This document shows, one piece after another, positions 1 to 9,653 of a stretch of DNA of 64,000 bases (positions are counted from its first letter, which is position 1; each line of letters begins with the position of its first letter). Source of the stretch: Microbulbifer sp. VAAF005 (lineage in GTDB: Bacteria > Pseudomonadota > Gammaproteobacteria > Pseudomonadales > Cellvibrionaceae); contig NZ_CP120233.1 in NCBI RefSeq assembly GCF_030012985.1, positions 2,517,501-2,581,500 on the forward strand, given 5' to 3'. The notes under the pieces were generated by a model. It was not told the origin of the DNA. It saw only the letters and a list, made by a program, of their open reading frames with translations, and searched no databases. Made by a program: the position numbers and the translations under genes.

Positions 1-42
1 TTCTCGAATCCCGGCAAGTTCGTTTCCGATCTTGCTTGAAGT

Positions 43-115
43 GGCGCGCATTATAGCGACCTCTCCGTGCTTGGCAAGCTCTTTTTTCAAAAGATTTTCT
101 TAAAAAAATCAACGA
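43..115 (-). promoter_or_regulatory. Proximal rRNA-type promoter (P2) with UP element
   Basis: Reading leftward on the minus strand there is a -35 TTGCCA (72-77), a 16-bp spacer, a perfect -10 TATAAT (50-55) and then a GC-rich discriminator GCGCGCC (43-49). Upstream, 81-115 is an A/T-rich tract resembling an UP element. A GC-rich discriminator after TATAAT is typical of stringently controlled stable-RNA promoters. In Pseudomonas an rRNA operon lies directly beyond tyrS, so I infer that a 16S gene lies just off the left edge. Confidence 0.7.
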
Positions 116-131
116 CTTAGAGCTGCCTTCC

Positions 132-150
132 CGCTGCTGCCTGAGCAGCG
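132..150. other. Hairpin between the two rRNA-type promoters
   Basis: CGCTGCT (132-138) and AGCAGCG (144-150) form a 7-bp stem with a 5-nt loop. No T-run follows on either strand. It would sit at the start of a transcript from the distal promoter, or act as a tyrS 3' structure. Confidence 0.4.
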
Positions 151-159
151 AGGAGGTGA

Positions 160-188
160 ACTATACGGACTTAAGGGGGGCTCGGCAA
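160..188 (-). promoter_or_regulatory. Distal rRNA-type promoter (P1)
   Basis: Minus-strand -35 TTGCCG (183-188), 17-bp spacer and -10 TATAGT (160-165). It lies about 110 bp upstream of the proximal promoter, an arrangement like the P1/P2 pair of enterobacterial rrn operons. The -35 region abuts an inverted repeat (187-238). Assignment is by motif and position only. Confidence 0.5.
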
Positions 189-238
189 GCACTTTTGTGA
201 CAAACCTGTAAAAAAGTTTTCGCCAGGCAAAAGTGCTT
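187..238. repeat. 11-bp perfect inverted repeat downstream of tyrS
   Basis: AAGCACTTTTG (187-197) is the exact reverse complement of CAAAAGTGCTT (228-238), with a 30-nt loop. It starts 9 nt after the tyrS stop on the minus strand. It may be the tyrS terminator structure (no clear U tract) or a protein site upstream of the distal rRNA promoter. Confidence 0.45.
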
Positions 239-247
239 AAAAATCCA

Positions 248-1552
248 TCAACCCTCAAGGGTGAACAGATGATATTTTTTCTTGCCTAAGCGAACAATAA
301 AGTAGCTATCGCTCATCGCTTTATCACGACAAAAAACAGATGCGGGCTCTGCATTGGCGCTCATGCCAACTGCCTCACCATTTACCAACACCGCATTGCG
401 ACCCAAAGCATCCTTAACCGGCTTGCCCGAAGGCGCCATACCCGCATCGACCAGTAAGTTGATCAGGCTCTGTTCACCGAAGTCTTTCGGAAGTACCGAT
501 GAAGGCAGGCCATCCAGGCGCAACTGCTCCAAGTCACCTGCAGACAAATCGGCAATGTCTCCAGAAAAGAGCGCTCGAGAGATGCGCTCAGCTGCTACCA
601 GGCCTTCCTCACCGTGTACCAATCGAGTGACTTCACGGGCGAGGACTCCCTGGGCTTCAGGCCTACCAGCACGCTCGCGGTCTGCGGTCTCTATCGCCTC
701 AATTTCATCCACACTGAGGAAAGTAAAGTAGCGCAGAAACTTATAAACGTCCGCATCAGCAGTATTTAGCCAGAACTGGTAAAAGGCATAAGGGCTTGTA
801 CGTTTCGGGTCCAGCCAAATAGTGCCGCTCTCAGTTTTACCAAACTTGGTGCCATCCGCCTTGGTCACCAGAGGCAATGTCAGACCGAATACCTTACCGC
901 GATGCTGGCGGCGGGTCAGGTCGACACCACCGGTAATATTGCCCCACTGGTCGGAACCACCAATCTGCAAGGTGCAATCGTGCAGCTTATACAGCTCGGA
1001 AAAGTCCATCGATTGGAGCAACATGTAGGAAAACTCAGTAAAGGAAATACCTTCACCTTCACGCTGGATACGCTGCTTAACGGACTCTTTGTTAACCATA
1101 TTGTTAACAGAGAAATGCTTGCCGACATCGCGCAGGAAATCGAGCACATTGAGGTCGCGAGTCCAGTCAAGGTTATTGGCGACAATGGCACTATTTTCCC
1201 CACAATCGAAATTGATAAATTGGGAAACCTGGCTTTTCAGCTTGTCTACCCAACCCGCAACAATATCGGGGGTATTCAAACTGCGCTCCTGAGCCTTAAA
1301 AGAAGGGTCACCAATCAGCCCCGTGGCACCGCCAACCAGTGCAATTGGTTTATGCCCTGCCGCCTGAAACCTCTTCAAGGTCAGCAACGGTACTAGACTG
1401 CCTATATGAAGGGAGTCTGCAGTGGGATCAAAACCGCAATACAGGGTTCGACTCTCCGACAAATGCTGCGTCAGTTCGCCGTCACCAGTCGCTTGATTAA
1501 TTAATCCGCGACGGTCCAAGTCTTCAAGCAGTGTCATGTCGACCCCAGCCAT
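248..1552 (-). CDS. tyrS: Tyrosyl-tRNA synthetase
   Basis: Cytoplasmic class I aminoacyl-tRNA synthetase that charges tRNA-Tyr. The 434-residue protein matches the E. coli TyrS type along its length. The HIGH-type motif appears as HIGSLVPLL near residue 49 and the KMSKS loop as KFGKT near residue 237. Residues around 180-210 ([22 protein letters not shown]) form the tyrosine pocket. The C-terminal ~70 residues are an S4-like RNA-binding domain. The ATG start has a strong GAGGGGAAAG site just upstream. It is divergent from the M23 peptidase gene and followed by rRNA-type promoters, as in Pseudomonas. Confidence 0.97.
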   Translation of the reverse strand: MAGVDMTLLEDLDRRGLINQATGDGELTQHLSESRTLYCGFDPTADSLHIGSLVPLLTLKRFQAAGHKPIALVGGATGLIGDPSFKAQERSLNTPDIVAGWVDKLKSQVSQFINFDCGENSAIVANNLDWTRDLNVLDFLRDVGKHFSVNNMVNKESVKQRIQREGEGISFTEFSYMLLQSMDFSELYKLHDCTLQIGGSDQWGNITGGVDLTRRQHRGKVFGLTLPLVTKADGTKFGKTESGTIWLDPKRTSPYAFYQFWLNTADADVYKFLRYFTFLSVDEIEAIETADRERAGRPEAQGVLAREVTRLVHGEEGLVAAERISRALFSGDIADLSAGDLEQLRLDGLPSSVLPKDFGEQSLINLLVDAGMAPSGKPVKDALGRNAVLVNGEAVGMSANAEPASVFCRDKAMSDSYFIVRLGKKKYHLFTLEG

Positions 1553-1719
1553 GCTTTCCCCTCATATATAGGCTTGAAATTAGCGCCACCAAGCGGCGGC
1601 AAAATGCGCTGCAACATTACCGAAGTTTGCGGCAAATACAAGCGTGCAGCAGCCCAGTATCCGCACTAAAAACAAAATTCATGAGGAACCAAACCGTGCA
1701 AAGACGTGTCAATTATCTC

Positions 1720-1748
1720 GTGAACCAAGGCGGCTTTTTTGCTATAAA
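1720..1748 (+). promoter_or_regulatory. Possible promoter for the M23 peptidase gene
   Basis: In the 276-bp gap between tyrS and the peptidase gene, GTGAAC (1720-1725), a 17-bp spacer and TATAAA (1743-1748) read toward the peptidase. The -35 is a weak match. Nothing else stands out in the gap. Confidence 0.35.
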
Positions 1749-1828
1749 GCCCCTCCAATGCCTGTTTTTTAGACACTCAGTTTTTCAAGCGCAAATAACA
1801 ACGACCGCCAGTACCATCCGCTAACGCC

Positions 1829-3208
1829 ATGCAAAACCATCGTAAATCGAGTACAGGCCTCCGTATTGGCGGCTTACCCAAGCATTTTCCCCGCGTTCAT
1901 GCGCTGACCGCTGGCATCGCAGCCTTTGTCCTTATGCTGGCCGTTCTGATTCCTTCACCGGAGATTTCCTCTAAGCGCACATCCCTACCCGTCAAACTTT
2001 CAGAGGTCCCAAGCGGCGACAGCTCTGAAGCCAAACCTGCACTCACTTATACGCCGGCGGAGACCCCACTGCTTAACGTCAGTGTTGAGGCGGTCAAGTC
2101 GTTAAGCCTTGAAGTTCGTAATGGGGATACGCTGTCAGACCTATTTCAACGTGCAAAGATCAGCGCCAAAGAGATGTACCAGCTTCTGGGTAGCGGCAAA
2201 GAGGCAAAACAGCTGGCACGTCTAACTCCGGGTGAAGAGCTGACCTTTCAAACAAATAATGATGGCCAGCTGCAGTCCCTGAAATTACAGCGGGACCGAC
2301 TCAATCAAATTGAGTTTACTCGCACAAATGCAGATAAGTTTGAACACGCACTGATAACTCGCGAGCCCGACAGCCACCCGGCTTACCGACAGGCCCAGAT
2401 CGATAGCTCCCTATTCCTGGCCGGTAGCGATGCTGGGCTGAGTGACAGCCTGATAATGGAGATGGCGGATGTATTCAGCTCCGATATCGACTTTGCCCTA
2501 GATATTCGCAAGGGCGACAATTTTAGTGTGATGTTCGAAGAGTTGTTCCTGGATGGGGAGAAAATTGGCAACGGTCCTATCCTTGCGGTCAGTTTTACCA
2601 ACCAGGGAAGAACTTTTAGCGCTGTACGCTATGTGGATAACAGTGGTGATGCCAATTACTACACGCCTGAAGGCAAAAGTATGCGCAAGGCATTTATCCG
2701 CACACCGCTGGACATAGTCCGCATCAGCTCTCACTTCAACCCGAGCCGCCTGCACCCAGTATTCAAGTCACGCCGACCTCATAATGGCACCGACTATGCC
2801 GCTCCAAGAGGCACCCCCGTTTACTCTACTGGCGATGGTCGGGTTATCGCGTCCGGCTATAGCAAACCCAACGGCAACTACGTATTTATCCAGCACGGCG
2901 AACGGTATGTAACCCGTTATCTCCACCTGACCAAGCGCAAAGTCAAAAAGGGCCAGCGCGTTAAGCAGCGCCAGGTTATTGGCACTGTGGGGTCTACCGG
3001 TTATGCCACCGGCCCGCACTTGCACTACGAATTCCTGGTGGATGGCAGACATCGCAACCCCGCCACCATTGTGCGCAAATTGCCCAAGGCAAAGTCGGTA
3101 CCGACTTCCGAGATGATCCGTTTTAAAAACCAGACCCAGCCACTTCTGGCGAAACTAGAGAACTTCCAGGGGCCGGCTCTGGCTCAACTGGATGAAGAAA
3201 GCCCCTAA
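1829..3208 (+). CDS. M23 family peptidoglycan metalloendopeptidase (MepM/YebA-like)
   Basis: Predicted murein DD-endopeptidase that cuts peptide cross-links so the cell wall can expand. The 459-residue protein has an N-terminal membrane anchor or uncleaved signal (about 24-43), a LysM/OapA-like region (about 90-170) and a C-terminal M23 LytM domain (about 310-415). Zinc ligands are visible: H318 and D322 in HNGTD and H399 in GPHLH, with H366 (YLHL) as the other active-site histidine. It sits 15 nt upstream of anmK, the recycling kinase, so wall cleavage and recycling genes are adjacent. Pseudomonas has the same gene beside tyrZ. Confidence 0.9.
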   Translation: MQNHRKSSTGLRIGGLPKHFPRVHALTAGIAAFVLMLAVLIPSPEISSKRTSLPVKLSEVPSGDSSEAKPALTYTPAETPLLNVSVEAVKSLSLEVRNGDTLSDLFQRAKISAKEMYQLLGSGKEAKQLARLTPGEELTFQTNNDGQLQSLKLQRDRLNQIEFTRTNADKFEHALITREPDSHPAYRQAQIDSSLFLAGSDAGLSDSLIMEMADVFSSDIDFALDIRKGDNFSVMFEELFLDGEKIGNGPILAVSFTNQGRTFSAVRYVDNSGDANYYTPEGKSMRKAFIRTPLDIVRISSHFNPSRLHPVFKSRRPHNGTDYAAPRGTPVYSTGDGRVIASGYSKPNGNYVFIQHGERYVTRYLHLTKRKVKKGQRVKQRQVIGTVGSTGYATGPHLHYEFLVDGRHRNPATIVRKLPKAKSVPTSEMIRFKNQTQPLLAKLENFQGPALAQLDEESP

Positions 3209-3223
3209 CAAGCGCCAACGAAT

Positions 3224-4333
3224 ATGCCCGATCTGTTTATCGGCCTGATGTCCGGCACCAGCGTTGACTCCATTGACGCGGTGCTGGTCGATTTTGGCGA
3301 TGAAGAAAAAATTAACACCCGTATCCTGGCTGCGCTAGCCCACCCGATTCACAGCGGCCTGCGCGAAGCTATCCTCAGCCTCTGCGCCCCCGGCCCTTCA
3401 GAGTTGGATCGCGCCGGACAGTTAGACCGGCAACTGGGACAGGTTTTTGCCGAGGCCACCAATACCCTGCTAGCCCGAGCCGGTGTTGAGGGTCAGTCTG
3501 TTACCGCCATTGGCAGTCACGGCCAAACCGTACGCCATCGCCCCCCAGGCACAGTGACTTCTCCCTTCACTTTGCAACTCGGTGACCCCAACACCATCTC
3601 AGCACTGACGGGCATCTGCACCGTTGCGGATTTCCGTCGCCGGGATATCGCTCTCGGTGGTCAAGGAGCGCCTTTAATGCCGGCGTTTCACCAGGCCGCC
3701 TTCAAAACTGATGGAAGCCGTGCGGTGGTCAATATCGGGGGGATGGCCAATATCACTGAGCTGACGGCAGATGGCCAGGTTTACGGCTATGACACAGGTC
3801 CAGGTAATGCATTGCTCGACTACTGGGTGAACCTACACAAAAACCAGCCCTACGATAGAAATGGAGACTGGGCCGCGAGCGGTCGCGCCAATGCTGAACT
3901 TCTCAACCGCCTGCTTTCAGATCCCTATTTCTCCGCCGAACCACCCAAGAGCACTGGCCGTGAAACTTTTAACCCCAGCTGGCTCGAACAGGCCTGCGCC
4001 GGTTTGGAAGTGGCGCCGGTAGATGTGCAGGCGACCTTGTCTGAAGTGACCGCAGCCAGTATCGCCGATGCCGTGCATAATTTTGCCGAAGGCGGCGAGC
4101 TGCTCACTTGCGGGGGCGGGGCAAAAAATAAGGACTTGGTTGCGCGATTACAGCGCCGCTTGCCCACCTGGTCTATTACTGACACAGGCAGTTACGGTAT
4201 TGACGCAGACTGGCTTGAAGCCGTTGGATTTGCTTGGTTGGCCCGCCAGACATTGAGAGGGCTGCCCGGTAATTGCCCGGGAGTGACTGGCGCGCAGAAA
4301 GAGGCGGTGCTAGGGGCTATTTACCCGCCCTGA
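3224..4333 (+). CDS. anmK: Anhydro-N-acetylmuramic acid kinase
   Basis: Cytoplasmic enzyme of cell-wall recycling that hydrolyses and phosphorylates 1,6-anhydroMurNAc to MurNAc-6-phosphate using ATP. The 369-residue protein begins with the family signature GLMSGTSVDSIDAV. It also has the glycine-rich NIGGMANIT and the DTGPGNALLD segment, all typical of the ASKHA-fold AnmK family. It follows the M23 peptidase gene by 15 nt, probably in one operon. The MurNAc-branch enzymes MurU and AmgK are encoded about 38 kb away in this window. Confidence 0.96.
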   Translation: MPDLFIGLMSGTSVDSIDAVLVDFGDEEKINTRILAALAHPIHSGLREAILSLCAPGPSELDRAGQLDRQLGQVFAEATNTLLARAGVEGQSVTAIGSHGQTVRHRPPGTVTSPFTLQLGDPNTISALTGICTVADFRRRDIALGGQGAPLMPAFHQAAFKTDGSRAVVNIGGMANITELTADGQVYGYDTGPGNALLDYWVNLHKNQPYDRNGDWAASGRANAELLNRLLSDPYFSAEPPKSTGRETFNPSWLEQACAGLEVAPVDVQATLSEVTAASIADAVHNFAEGGELLTCGGGAKNKDLVARLQRRLPTWSITDTGSYGIDADWLEAVGFAWLARQTLRGLPGNCPGVTGAQKEAVLGAIYPP

Positions 4334-4346
4334 TCAATAGGGCGGG
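4324..4346. terminator. Hairpin between convergent anmK and erpA
   Basis: CCCGCCCT (4324-4331) pairs with AGGGCGGG (4339-4346) around a 7-nt loop, overlapping the anmK stop codon. It lies between two converging genes and probably ends transcription from both sides, although neither side has a good U tract. Confidence 0.55.
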
Positions 4347-4356
4347 TTAGGATTTC

Positions 4357-4710
4357 TCAAATAGAGAAAGAGGATCCGCAGCCACAGGTAGCGGACGCAT
4401 TGGGATTTTGTACTACGAAGCGCGACCCCGAAAGGCCTTCTTCGTAATCAACATTGGCGCCAACCAGGTAGGGGTAGCTCATCGCATCCACCAAGACCTG
4501 AATGCCATCCTTTTCTATGATGGCATCATCTTCGGCAACCAATTCATCAAAGGTAAAACCGTATTGGAAACCGGAACAGCCGCCTCCGGTCACGAACACC
4601 CTGAGTTTCAACTCCGGGTTGCCCTCCTCTTCCAACAGGCTTTTTACCTTGGCCACAGCCTTGTCTGTGACCACGAGTGGCGCGGGAGAAAAGGATACAG
4701 CTTCTGACAT
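4357..4710 (-). CDS. erpA: Iron-sulfur cluster insertion protein ErpA
   Basis: A-type carrier that delivers Fe-S clusters to apo-enzymes. The 117-residue protein has the three conserved cluster-binding cysteines: C45 in GGGCSGF and C109/C111 in the C-terminal CGCGSSF. The length and C-terminus ending in SSFSI match ErpA rather than IscA. It is transcribed on its own, 160 bp from the bactofilin gene. The upstream gap has two overlapping hairpins (4818-4835 and 4833-4848) that could end the bactofilin transcript. Confidence 0.95.
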   Translation of the reverse strand: MSEAVSFSPAPLVVTDKAVAKVKSLLEEEGNPELKLRVFVTGGGCSGFQYGFTFDELVAEDDAIIEKDGIQVLVDAMSYPYLVGANVDYEEGLSGSRFVVQNPNASATCGCGSSFSI

Positions 4711-4817
4711 AAGTCTCTCTCAACTCATCGGGACATTCACCGCTCGTATAAAAGTTATAACGAGTGCAGCCCCGGGGGCGTCATCTTGCTTAAACCCAGC
4801 AATTCAGTCAAGTATTA

Positions 4818-4848
4818 ACCGGCAGGTGGGCCGGTACTACAAAGTACC
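4818..4848 (-). terminator. Overlapping hairpins downstream of the bactofilin gene
   Basis: ACCGGC/GCCGGT (4818-4823 and 4830-4835) and GGTACT/AGTACC (4833-4838 and 4843-4848) are two stems that share bases, so only one can form at a time. They lie between the bactofilin stop and erpA. They may be a terminator, but no U tract follows. Confidence 0.35.
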
Positions 4849-4872
4849 AGCGCCAGCCAATACTACCCGGAC

Positions 4873-5316
4873 TTAAGAGGCTTCAATGACAGTTTCATCT
4901 TCGGAATAGCCGAGCATATGGGGCTCACCCGCGCTACTCAAGTCGGCACTGGATACCAGAGCACCGTTTACCTGGGCACCTTTCAGCATCTCGATCAGCT
5001 TATAGTGTACATTGCCTTCTACCATTGCCTTGGAAGCCAGTTCCAGGTGGCGCGCAGCAAACACATCCCCTTTCACATTGCCATTGATCACTACCTGAGG
5101 CACACGAATTTCACCCTCAATGATGCCGCCATCCACAATTTGCAGGCGCGCATCACTATCACTGTGAGCGGTAACATTGCCACGCACCTTACCTTCGATG
5201 ACCAGGTTGCCACGGAAGTGGATATCACCGCTGATCTCAGTCTGACGAGCGATCAAAGTCGTGTGGTTACTACCGGTATTGGCCATAGTTATCTGTTTCT
5301 CTTTTTTTCTTAACAT
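4873..5316 (-). CDS. Bactofilin (polymer-forming cytoskeletal protein)
   Basis: Small cytoskeletal protein expected to self-assemble into filaments at the membrane. The central ~100 residues consist of short repeating beta-strand units (EISGDIHFRGNLVIEGKV and similar) typical of the bactofilin right-handed beta-helix. I chose the ATG at 5316, giving a start MLRKKEKQ like other bactofilins; an in-frame ATG at 5286 is the alternative. It is just downstream of the DUF6776-type membrane protein gene on the same strand, and the pair is probably cotranscribed. Confidence 0.88.
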   Translation of the reverse strand: MLRKKEKQITMANTGSNHTTLIARQTEISGDIHFRGNLVIEGKVRGNVTAHSDSDARLQIVDGGIIEGEIRVPQVVINGNVKGDVFAARHLELASKAMVEGNVHYKLIEMLKGAQVNGALVSSADLSSAGEPHMLGYSEDETVIEAS

Positions 5317-5349
5317 AATCCCCAAAACCTCGTGCCTTTGGCACCTATG

Positions 5350-6093
5350 CTAACTTTCCTGTACTAACCAACCGTAGCGCTGCTCAATATTAAAGCCCTT
5401 GCGCCCAGAAGATTTAAGTGACAACTCCACACCTTCGGGCACAAACCCCTCCGGCAAGCGCAGCTCTCCCTCGATATTCTGAAAATATTTAAAACGCAGC
5501 TGAATCGACTCACTATTCACCTGCTCCGACAGTTCCTTCAGAGGGTAACTCTTCGGTTCCCCATCCTGACGGCCCACTACGGTAAATGTGGCCGTGCCTT
5601 TTACAACATCCCGACGCGCTGCGGACTGTTTGATCTGTAACTTGTACTGGTAACTTTTTGGATCGCCGGTCTGCGAGAGGATAAAGCGTCCAATGGACAC
5701 CCCCTCACCCCCATCTTCAGGGGCCATGACGCCGCGATAGAAAGAAATTTCCTGCTTTAGCTCTGCGATCTGGCTCTCTTTCTGCACCAGTTCCGCACGC
5801 ACCGACTCACTCGCCTGCTCACCGATAGTCAGCGACTGCTCTGCAGTGGCAACCCTCATTCGCAGGGATTCATTCTCACTCTGAAGCGCGGTAACACGAT
5901 CGAGTACTTGAGTATGCTCCAGTGTCTTGCGATCGAGGCTCTGGCGCAGCTGATACTGCCCGGCGAAATAGGACCCGGCCGAGGTCACTAATACCAAAAA
6001 AACGACCCCCACTACGGCAATGACACCAGAGAAGGGTTTATGAGGCACCACTTTCATGCGGTACTGCTTGCTGCCTTTAACTTTGAGCACCAT
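5350..6093 (-). CDS. DUF6776-like membrane protein with coiled coil
   Basis: A 247-residue protein with a basic N-terminus, one membrane segment (about 22-45), a coiled coil (about 50-115, heptad-like E/Q/L-rich) and a C-terminal beta-rich domain of about 120 residues. This layout matches the family now called DUF6776, found beside bactofilin genes in Pseudomonas relatives. The function is unknown; the position suggests an envelope partner for the bactofilin 34 nt downstream. The family name is from memory. Confidence 0.75.
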   Translation of the reverse strand: MVLKVKGSKQYRMKVVPHKPFSGVIAVVGVVFLVLVTSAGSYFAGQYQLRQSLDRKTLEHTQVLDRVTALQSENESLRMRVATAEQSLTIGEQASESVRAELVQKESQIAELKQEISFYRGVMAPEDGGEGVSIGRFILSQTGDPKSYQYKLQIKQSAARRDVVKGTATFTVVGRQDGEPKSYPLKELSEQVNSESIQLRFKYFQNIEGELRLPEGFVPEGVELSLKSSGRKGFNIEQRYGWLVQES

Positions 6094-6146
6094 GAAATCT
6101 GCTAAGTCTTATCCGGGATTTATCGATTGTCGGGAAACACCCGATT

Positions 6147-7193
6147 CTAAGGCAGCAGTGCCGGGCTATCCAGGCCCAACGTCTCAGTTAAGCCAAACAT
6201 AATATTCATATTCTGGATTGCCTGGGCGGACGCGCCTTTGGCCAGGTTATCAATGGCCGATAATACCAGTACCGTATCCCGCTCCTGGGGTTGCAATACC
6301 GAGATGCGGCACATATTGGTCCCTCTAACCGTACGAGTCTGAGGGTGGCTGCCCGCCGGCATCACATCTACAAAAGGCTCATTTTTATAGCGGTTTTCAA
6401 AGATCTGTTGAAGCTCATCGGCATCAACCTTCCCCACTGACCGGGCAAATAAAGTAGCGTGGATACCGCGAATCATGGGAAGTAAATGCGGTACAAAAGT
6501 CACCTGCGCGGGAGAGGATTCAGTGGCCTGCACTCGACGAAGCCCCTGTTCAATCTCGGGTAAATGACGGTGCCCGGCGGCAGAATATGCGCGGAAGTTG
6601 TCGCTATTCTCAGCCATAATCAAGTCGGTCTTACCCTGTCGCCCCGCACCACTGATACCACTGGCCGCACTGGCGATCAGCTCACCAGGTTCTACCAGGC
6701 CCTTTTCCAAAAGCGGTATCCATCCCAATTGAATCGCGGTGGGATAACAGCCCGGGCAGGCTATCAACTGCGCATTGGCAATCTGTTCCCGATTAACTTC
6801 TGGCAAACCATAAACAGCGCTTTGAGCTAATTCCGGAGCGGCGTGGGCCTGACCGTACCACTGCTCCCAGGTAGGTATATCTTTCAAACGGAAATCGGCG
6901 GACAAATCGATCACTCGAACTCCGCGTTCAATAAGTGCCGGTACCTGGGCCTGGGCAACGCCATGAGGTGTAGCGAAGAATACAACGTCACAATCCGCCA
7001 GCTGTTCGAGATCGGGGCTACAGAAAGACAGCTGCGAGTGCCCTCTCAGGCTAGGGAAAAGCTCGGCAACCGGGGTACCATTCAACGAACGGGAGGTGAT
7101 TGCGGTAACTTCCGCTTGTGGATGTGTTGAGAGAAGCCGAAGTAATTCCACCCCTGTATAGCCGGTGCCCCCGACAATCGCTACTTTTATCAC
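6147..7193 (-). CDS. argC: N-acetyl-gamma-glutamyl-phosphate reductase
   Basis: NADPH-dependent third step of arginine biosynthesis, making N-acetylglutamate semialdehyde. The Rossmann start [17 protein letters not shown] and the active-site cysteine motif ACPGCYPTA are clear. I set the start at the GTG at 7193, preceded by GGAG, giving 348 residues, the normal family length. A longer in-frame reading to 7304 would add 37 unrelated residues and run into the clc gene. It is divergent from the chloride channel gene across a 95-bp gap. Confidence 0.94.
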   Translation of the reverse strand: MIKVAIVGGTGYTGVELLRLLSTHPQAEVTAITSRSLNGTPVAELFPSLRGHSQLSFCSPDLEQLADCDVVFFATPHGVAQAQVPALIERGVRVIDLSADFRLKDIPTWEQWYGQAHAAPELAQSAVYGLPEVNREQIANAQLIACPGCYPTAIQLGWIPLLEKGLVEPGELIASAASGISGAGRQGKTDLIMAENSDNFRAYSAAGHRHLPEIEQGLRRVQATESSPAQVTFVPHLLPMIRGIHATLFARSVGKVDADELQQIFENRYKNEPFVDVMPAGSHPQTRTVRGTNMCRISVLQPQERDTVLVLSAIDNLAKGASAQAIQNMNIMFGLTETLGLDSPALLP

Positions 7194-7288
7194 CTTGCTA
7201 AAATCTCCGGTATATCCGCCAACTGAGACGATAATCGTAAAACCAGACAGGCACTCTACCACAAGCCCCAGCATTTTAAGGATGTGCG

Positions 7289-9115
7289 GTGTCACAGCCC
7301 CCAAGGAACTCGCTAAAAAAGTCGTTTTCGCGTTATTTAGTTAGGCCTGGCAGCCTCGAAAATATACGCTTACAGCTTTCCTCCAAAGACGCGCTGGCGC
7401 CTTTACTGGGGATGGCCCTGATCACCGGCATCCTGGCCGGAGGGGTAACTGTACTTTTTCGGCTGGCGATGGAGTGGCCGACCACGCTGTTTTTATCAAT
7501 CCCACAAAATTACGAATCCCTTCCCCCTTTCTGGCGCTTCGCATTGCCAGTCATCGGCTCTCTGGTAGTGGGATGTATCTATTTATTTCTAAATCCCAGA
7601 CGCCGCCAGGTGGGAGTGGTCCATGTCCTGGACCGGCTCTACAATCACCAGGGGCAAATGCCAATGCAAAATGCCCTGCTACAGTTTTTTGCCGGCGCAA
7701 TAATTTTAATTAGCGGCCACTCGGTGGGGCGGGAAGGCCCAGCTGTACACTTGGGAGCAGCCAGTGGCAGCTGGTTAGCTAGGGCGCTGAAGCTCCCCAA
7801 TAATTCTGGTCGCAACCTACTGGGGTGTGGTGTAGCCGCAGCAATTGCGGCCTCCTTTAATACCCCGCTGGCGGGCGTGGTATTCGCGATGGAAGTCGTG
7901 ATGCTGGAATATACTGTGGCAGGTTTTTTACCGATAATTCTCGCGGCTGTTGCCGGTAGCGCCATCACCCAGCTGACTTTCGGTAGCCAACCGGACTTTA
8001 ATGTACCCGCGATTCAACTCAATTCCCTTGCCGAGCTGCCGCTACTTTTCGTTTGCGCACTGGTTATTGGAGTTCTCGCCGGATTATTTATCCGCTCCCA
8101 GCGAATTTTGATTCCCCAGCAGCGTTACTCCCCACTTCTTCGGTTTCTCTTGGTTGGCCTTGTTACTGGCACCTTGGGTATCTGGGTACCGGAAATTCTG
8201 GGCGGTGGGTATGACACTTTGCAGATGGCAATGCTGGGGCAGTTGGGGGTAGCGACACTCATTGCTATTGTCGCCGCGAAATTAGTCGCAACCGCTTTGG
8301 GGGCAGGGCTCGGAATTCCCGGTGGGGTAATAGGCCCCAGCCTGATTATCGGTGCCTGTATCGGTGGTATTGCCGGTGGCCTGGCTAACTTGTGGCTGGG
8401 TGAGCACACCGCGAGCCCCGGCTTTTATGCCATGGTGGGTATGGCGGCAATGATGGCTGCCATGCTCAATGCGCCTCTAGCTGCGCTACTCGCTATCTTG
8501 GAACTTACCTATAACCCACATATTTTATTCCCTGGAATGATGATGATCGTGGTGGCCACATTAGTAAGCCGCCAACTCTTTTCCACTATCGGTCTCTATC
8601 ACGAAACGCTGCGAGCCCTGAATAAAGCGGGAATGCCGAGTTGGCGACAGCAAATGCTGAGCAGTGTCGGAGTTGCCAGCGAAATGAATCAGAGCTTTGT
8701 TGTGACTCCTAGGGAAATTACCCGCGCTGCGGCAACAGAATTAATTAATCAACATCCCGAGTGGATTCTTATCGACTTACCCAAGGAGCCGGCACCGCAA
8801 CTACTGCGTGCAGCAGACTTGGCAACTTTTCTTCGCGGTGGTGCGAAAGAGGCAGCCGAGAGCGAAAAACAGGCTTCCTCCGCATCAGATAAATTACTAG
8901 ACCCGGGAGAAATGATCGATTTATTGAGACTACCCGGCGAACGCAAACAGCTGGCGTCCCTAAGCTGGCGAGCGACAATGCTGGAGGCCTCGCAAAAGCT
9001 GGAGAGAAGTGGCGCGGATGGCCTATATGTCTGCCGTCATAAAAGCGGTTCGCTGGACAATCGCACGGCGGGCATTATTCTGCCGCTACAAATTAACAAC
9101 TTTTACCGGAAGTAA
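7289..9115 (+). CDS. ClC-family chloride channel/transporter
   Basis: Multi-pass inner-membrane anion transporter. The selectivity-filter signatures are visible: the GREGP motif with its gating glutamate (about residue 148-152) and [11 protein letters not shown]. Residues 1-440 are the membrane core. The remaining ~165 residues form a cytoplasmic C-terminus, probably a diverged CBS-domain pair. The GTG start is preceded by AAGGA. Presence of the external-gate glutamate is compatible with H+/Cl- exchange, but transport mode cannot be read from sequence. It is followed by hemJ after 33 nt. Confidence 0.9.
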   Translation: MSQPPRNSLKKSFSRYLVRPGSLENIRLQLSSKDALAPLLGMALITGILAGGVTVLFRLAMEWPTTLFLSIPQNYESLPPFWRFALPVIGSLVVGCIYLFLNPRRRQVGVVHVLDRLYNHQGQMPMQNALLQFFAGAIILISGHSVGREGPAVHLGAASGSWLARALKLPNNSGRNLLGCGVAAAIAASFNTPLAGVVFAMEVVMLEYTVAGFLPIILAAVAGSAITQLTFGSQPDFNVPAIQLNSLAELPLLFVCALVIGVLAGLFIRSQRILIPQQRYSPLLRFLLVGLVTGTLGIWVPEILGGGYDTLQMAMLGQLGVATLIAIVAAKLVATALGAGLGIPGGVIGPSLIIGACIGGIAGGLANLWLGEHTASPGFYAMVGMAAMMAAMLNAPLAALLAILELTYNPHILFPGMMMIVVATLVSRQLFSTIGLYHETLRALNKAGMPSWRQQMLSSVGVASEMNQSFVVTPREITRAAATELINQHPEWILIDLPKEPAPQLLRAADLATFLRGGAKEAAESEKQASSASDKLLDPGEMIDLLRLPGERKQLASLSWRATMLEASQKLERSGADGLYVCRHKSGSLDNRTAGIILPLQINNFYRK

Positions 9116-9148
9116 TTTTTCTTCCCGTTTCTTTTAAGGGGACTTTCA

Positions 9149-9571
9149 ATGCTGTGGATCAAGGCTTTTCACATTATTGCGATGGTGTGCTGGTTTGCCG
9201 CACTTTTTTATCTGCCACGACTGTTTGTCTACCATGTCGATGCCACTGATGCCGTTAGTCGCGACCGCTTCTGTATTATGGAACGCCGCCTTTATCGCGG
9301 TATTGCCATTCCTTCCATGCTGGCCACCGTTGCCTTGGGCATTTGGCTCTACAGTTTGAACCCGGCCTACTACACCTCCGCCGGCTGGATGCACGCAAAA
9401 CTGACTTTTGTTGTTCTCCTCCTGGGCTATCACCATATCTGTGGCGCCTATGTTCGCAAGTTTGCCCGGGGAACCGTTACCCGCAGCCGCCGCTACTTCC
9501 TAATATTTAATGAGTTCCCAGCAGTTGCACTTGTCGCCATCGTCATTTTGGTTGTCGTAAAGCCATTTTAA
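9149..9571 (+). CDS. hemJ: Protoporphyrinogen oxidase HemJ
   Basis: Small membrane protein that oxidises protoporphyrinogen IX to protoporphyrin IX in haem synthesis. The 140-residue protein has about four membrane helices. It begins with the family-typical LWIKAFHIIAMVCWFAALFY and has conserved histidines H8 and H74-region (WMHAKLTFV). It is one of three haem-pathway genes in this window (with hemL and hemB). The ribosome site AAGGGGA lies just upstream of the ATG. Confidence 0.93.
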   Translation: MLWIKAFHIIAMVCWFAALFYLPRLFVYHVDATDAVSRDRFCIMERRLYRGIAIPSMLATVALGIWLYSLNPAYYTSAGWMHAKLTFVVLLLGYHHICGAYVRKFARGTVTRSRRYFLIFNEFPAVALVAIVILVVVKPF

Positions 9572-9653
9572 TTTGGCGCGTATTCATTCCTTGTCAAAGG
9601 CGCTCAGCAACTAGAATTAGGCGCACAGCTAATGGCCGTCATGTAGAGCACTT

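Noticed and set aside
7194..7304. Upstream extension of argC
   Set aside because: The added 37 residues precede the Rossmann start and overlap the clc start; the GTG at 7193 gives the normal length.
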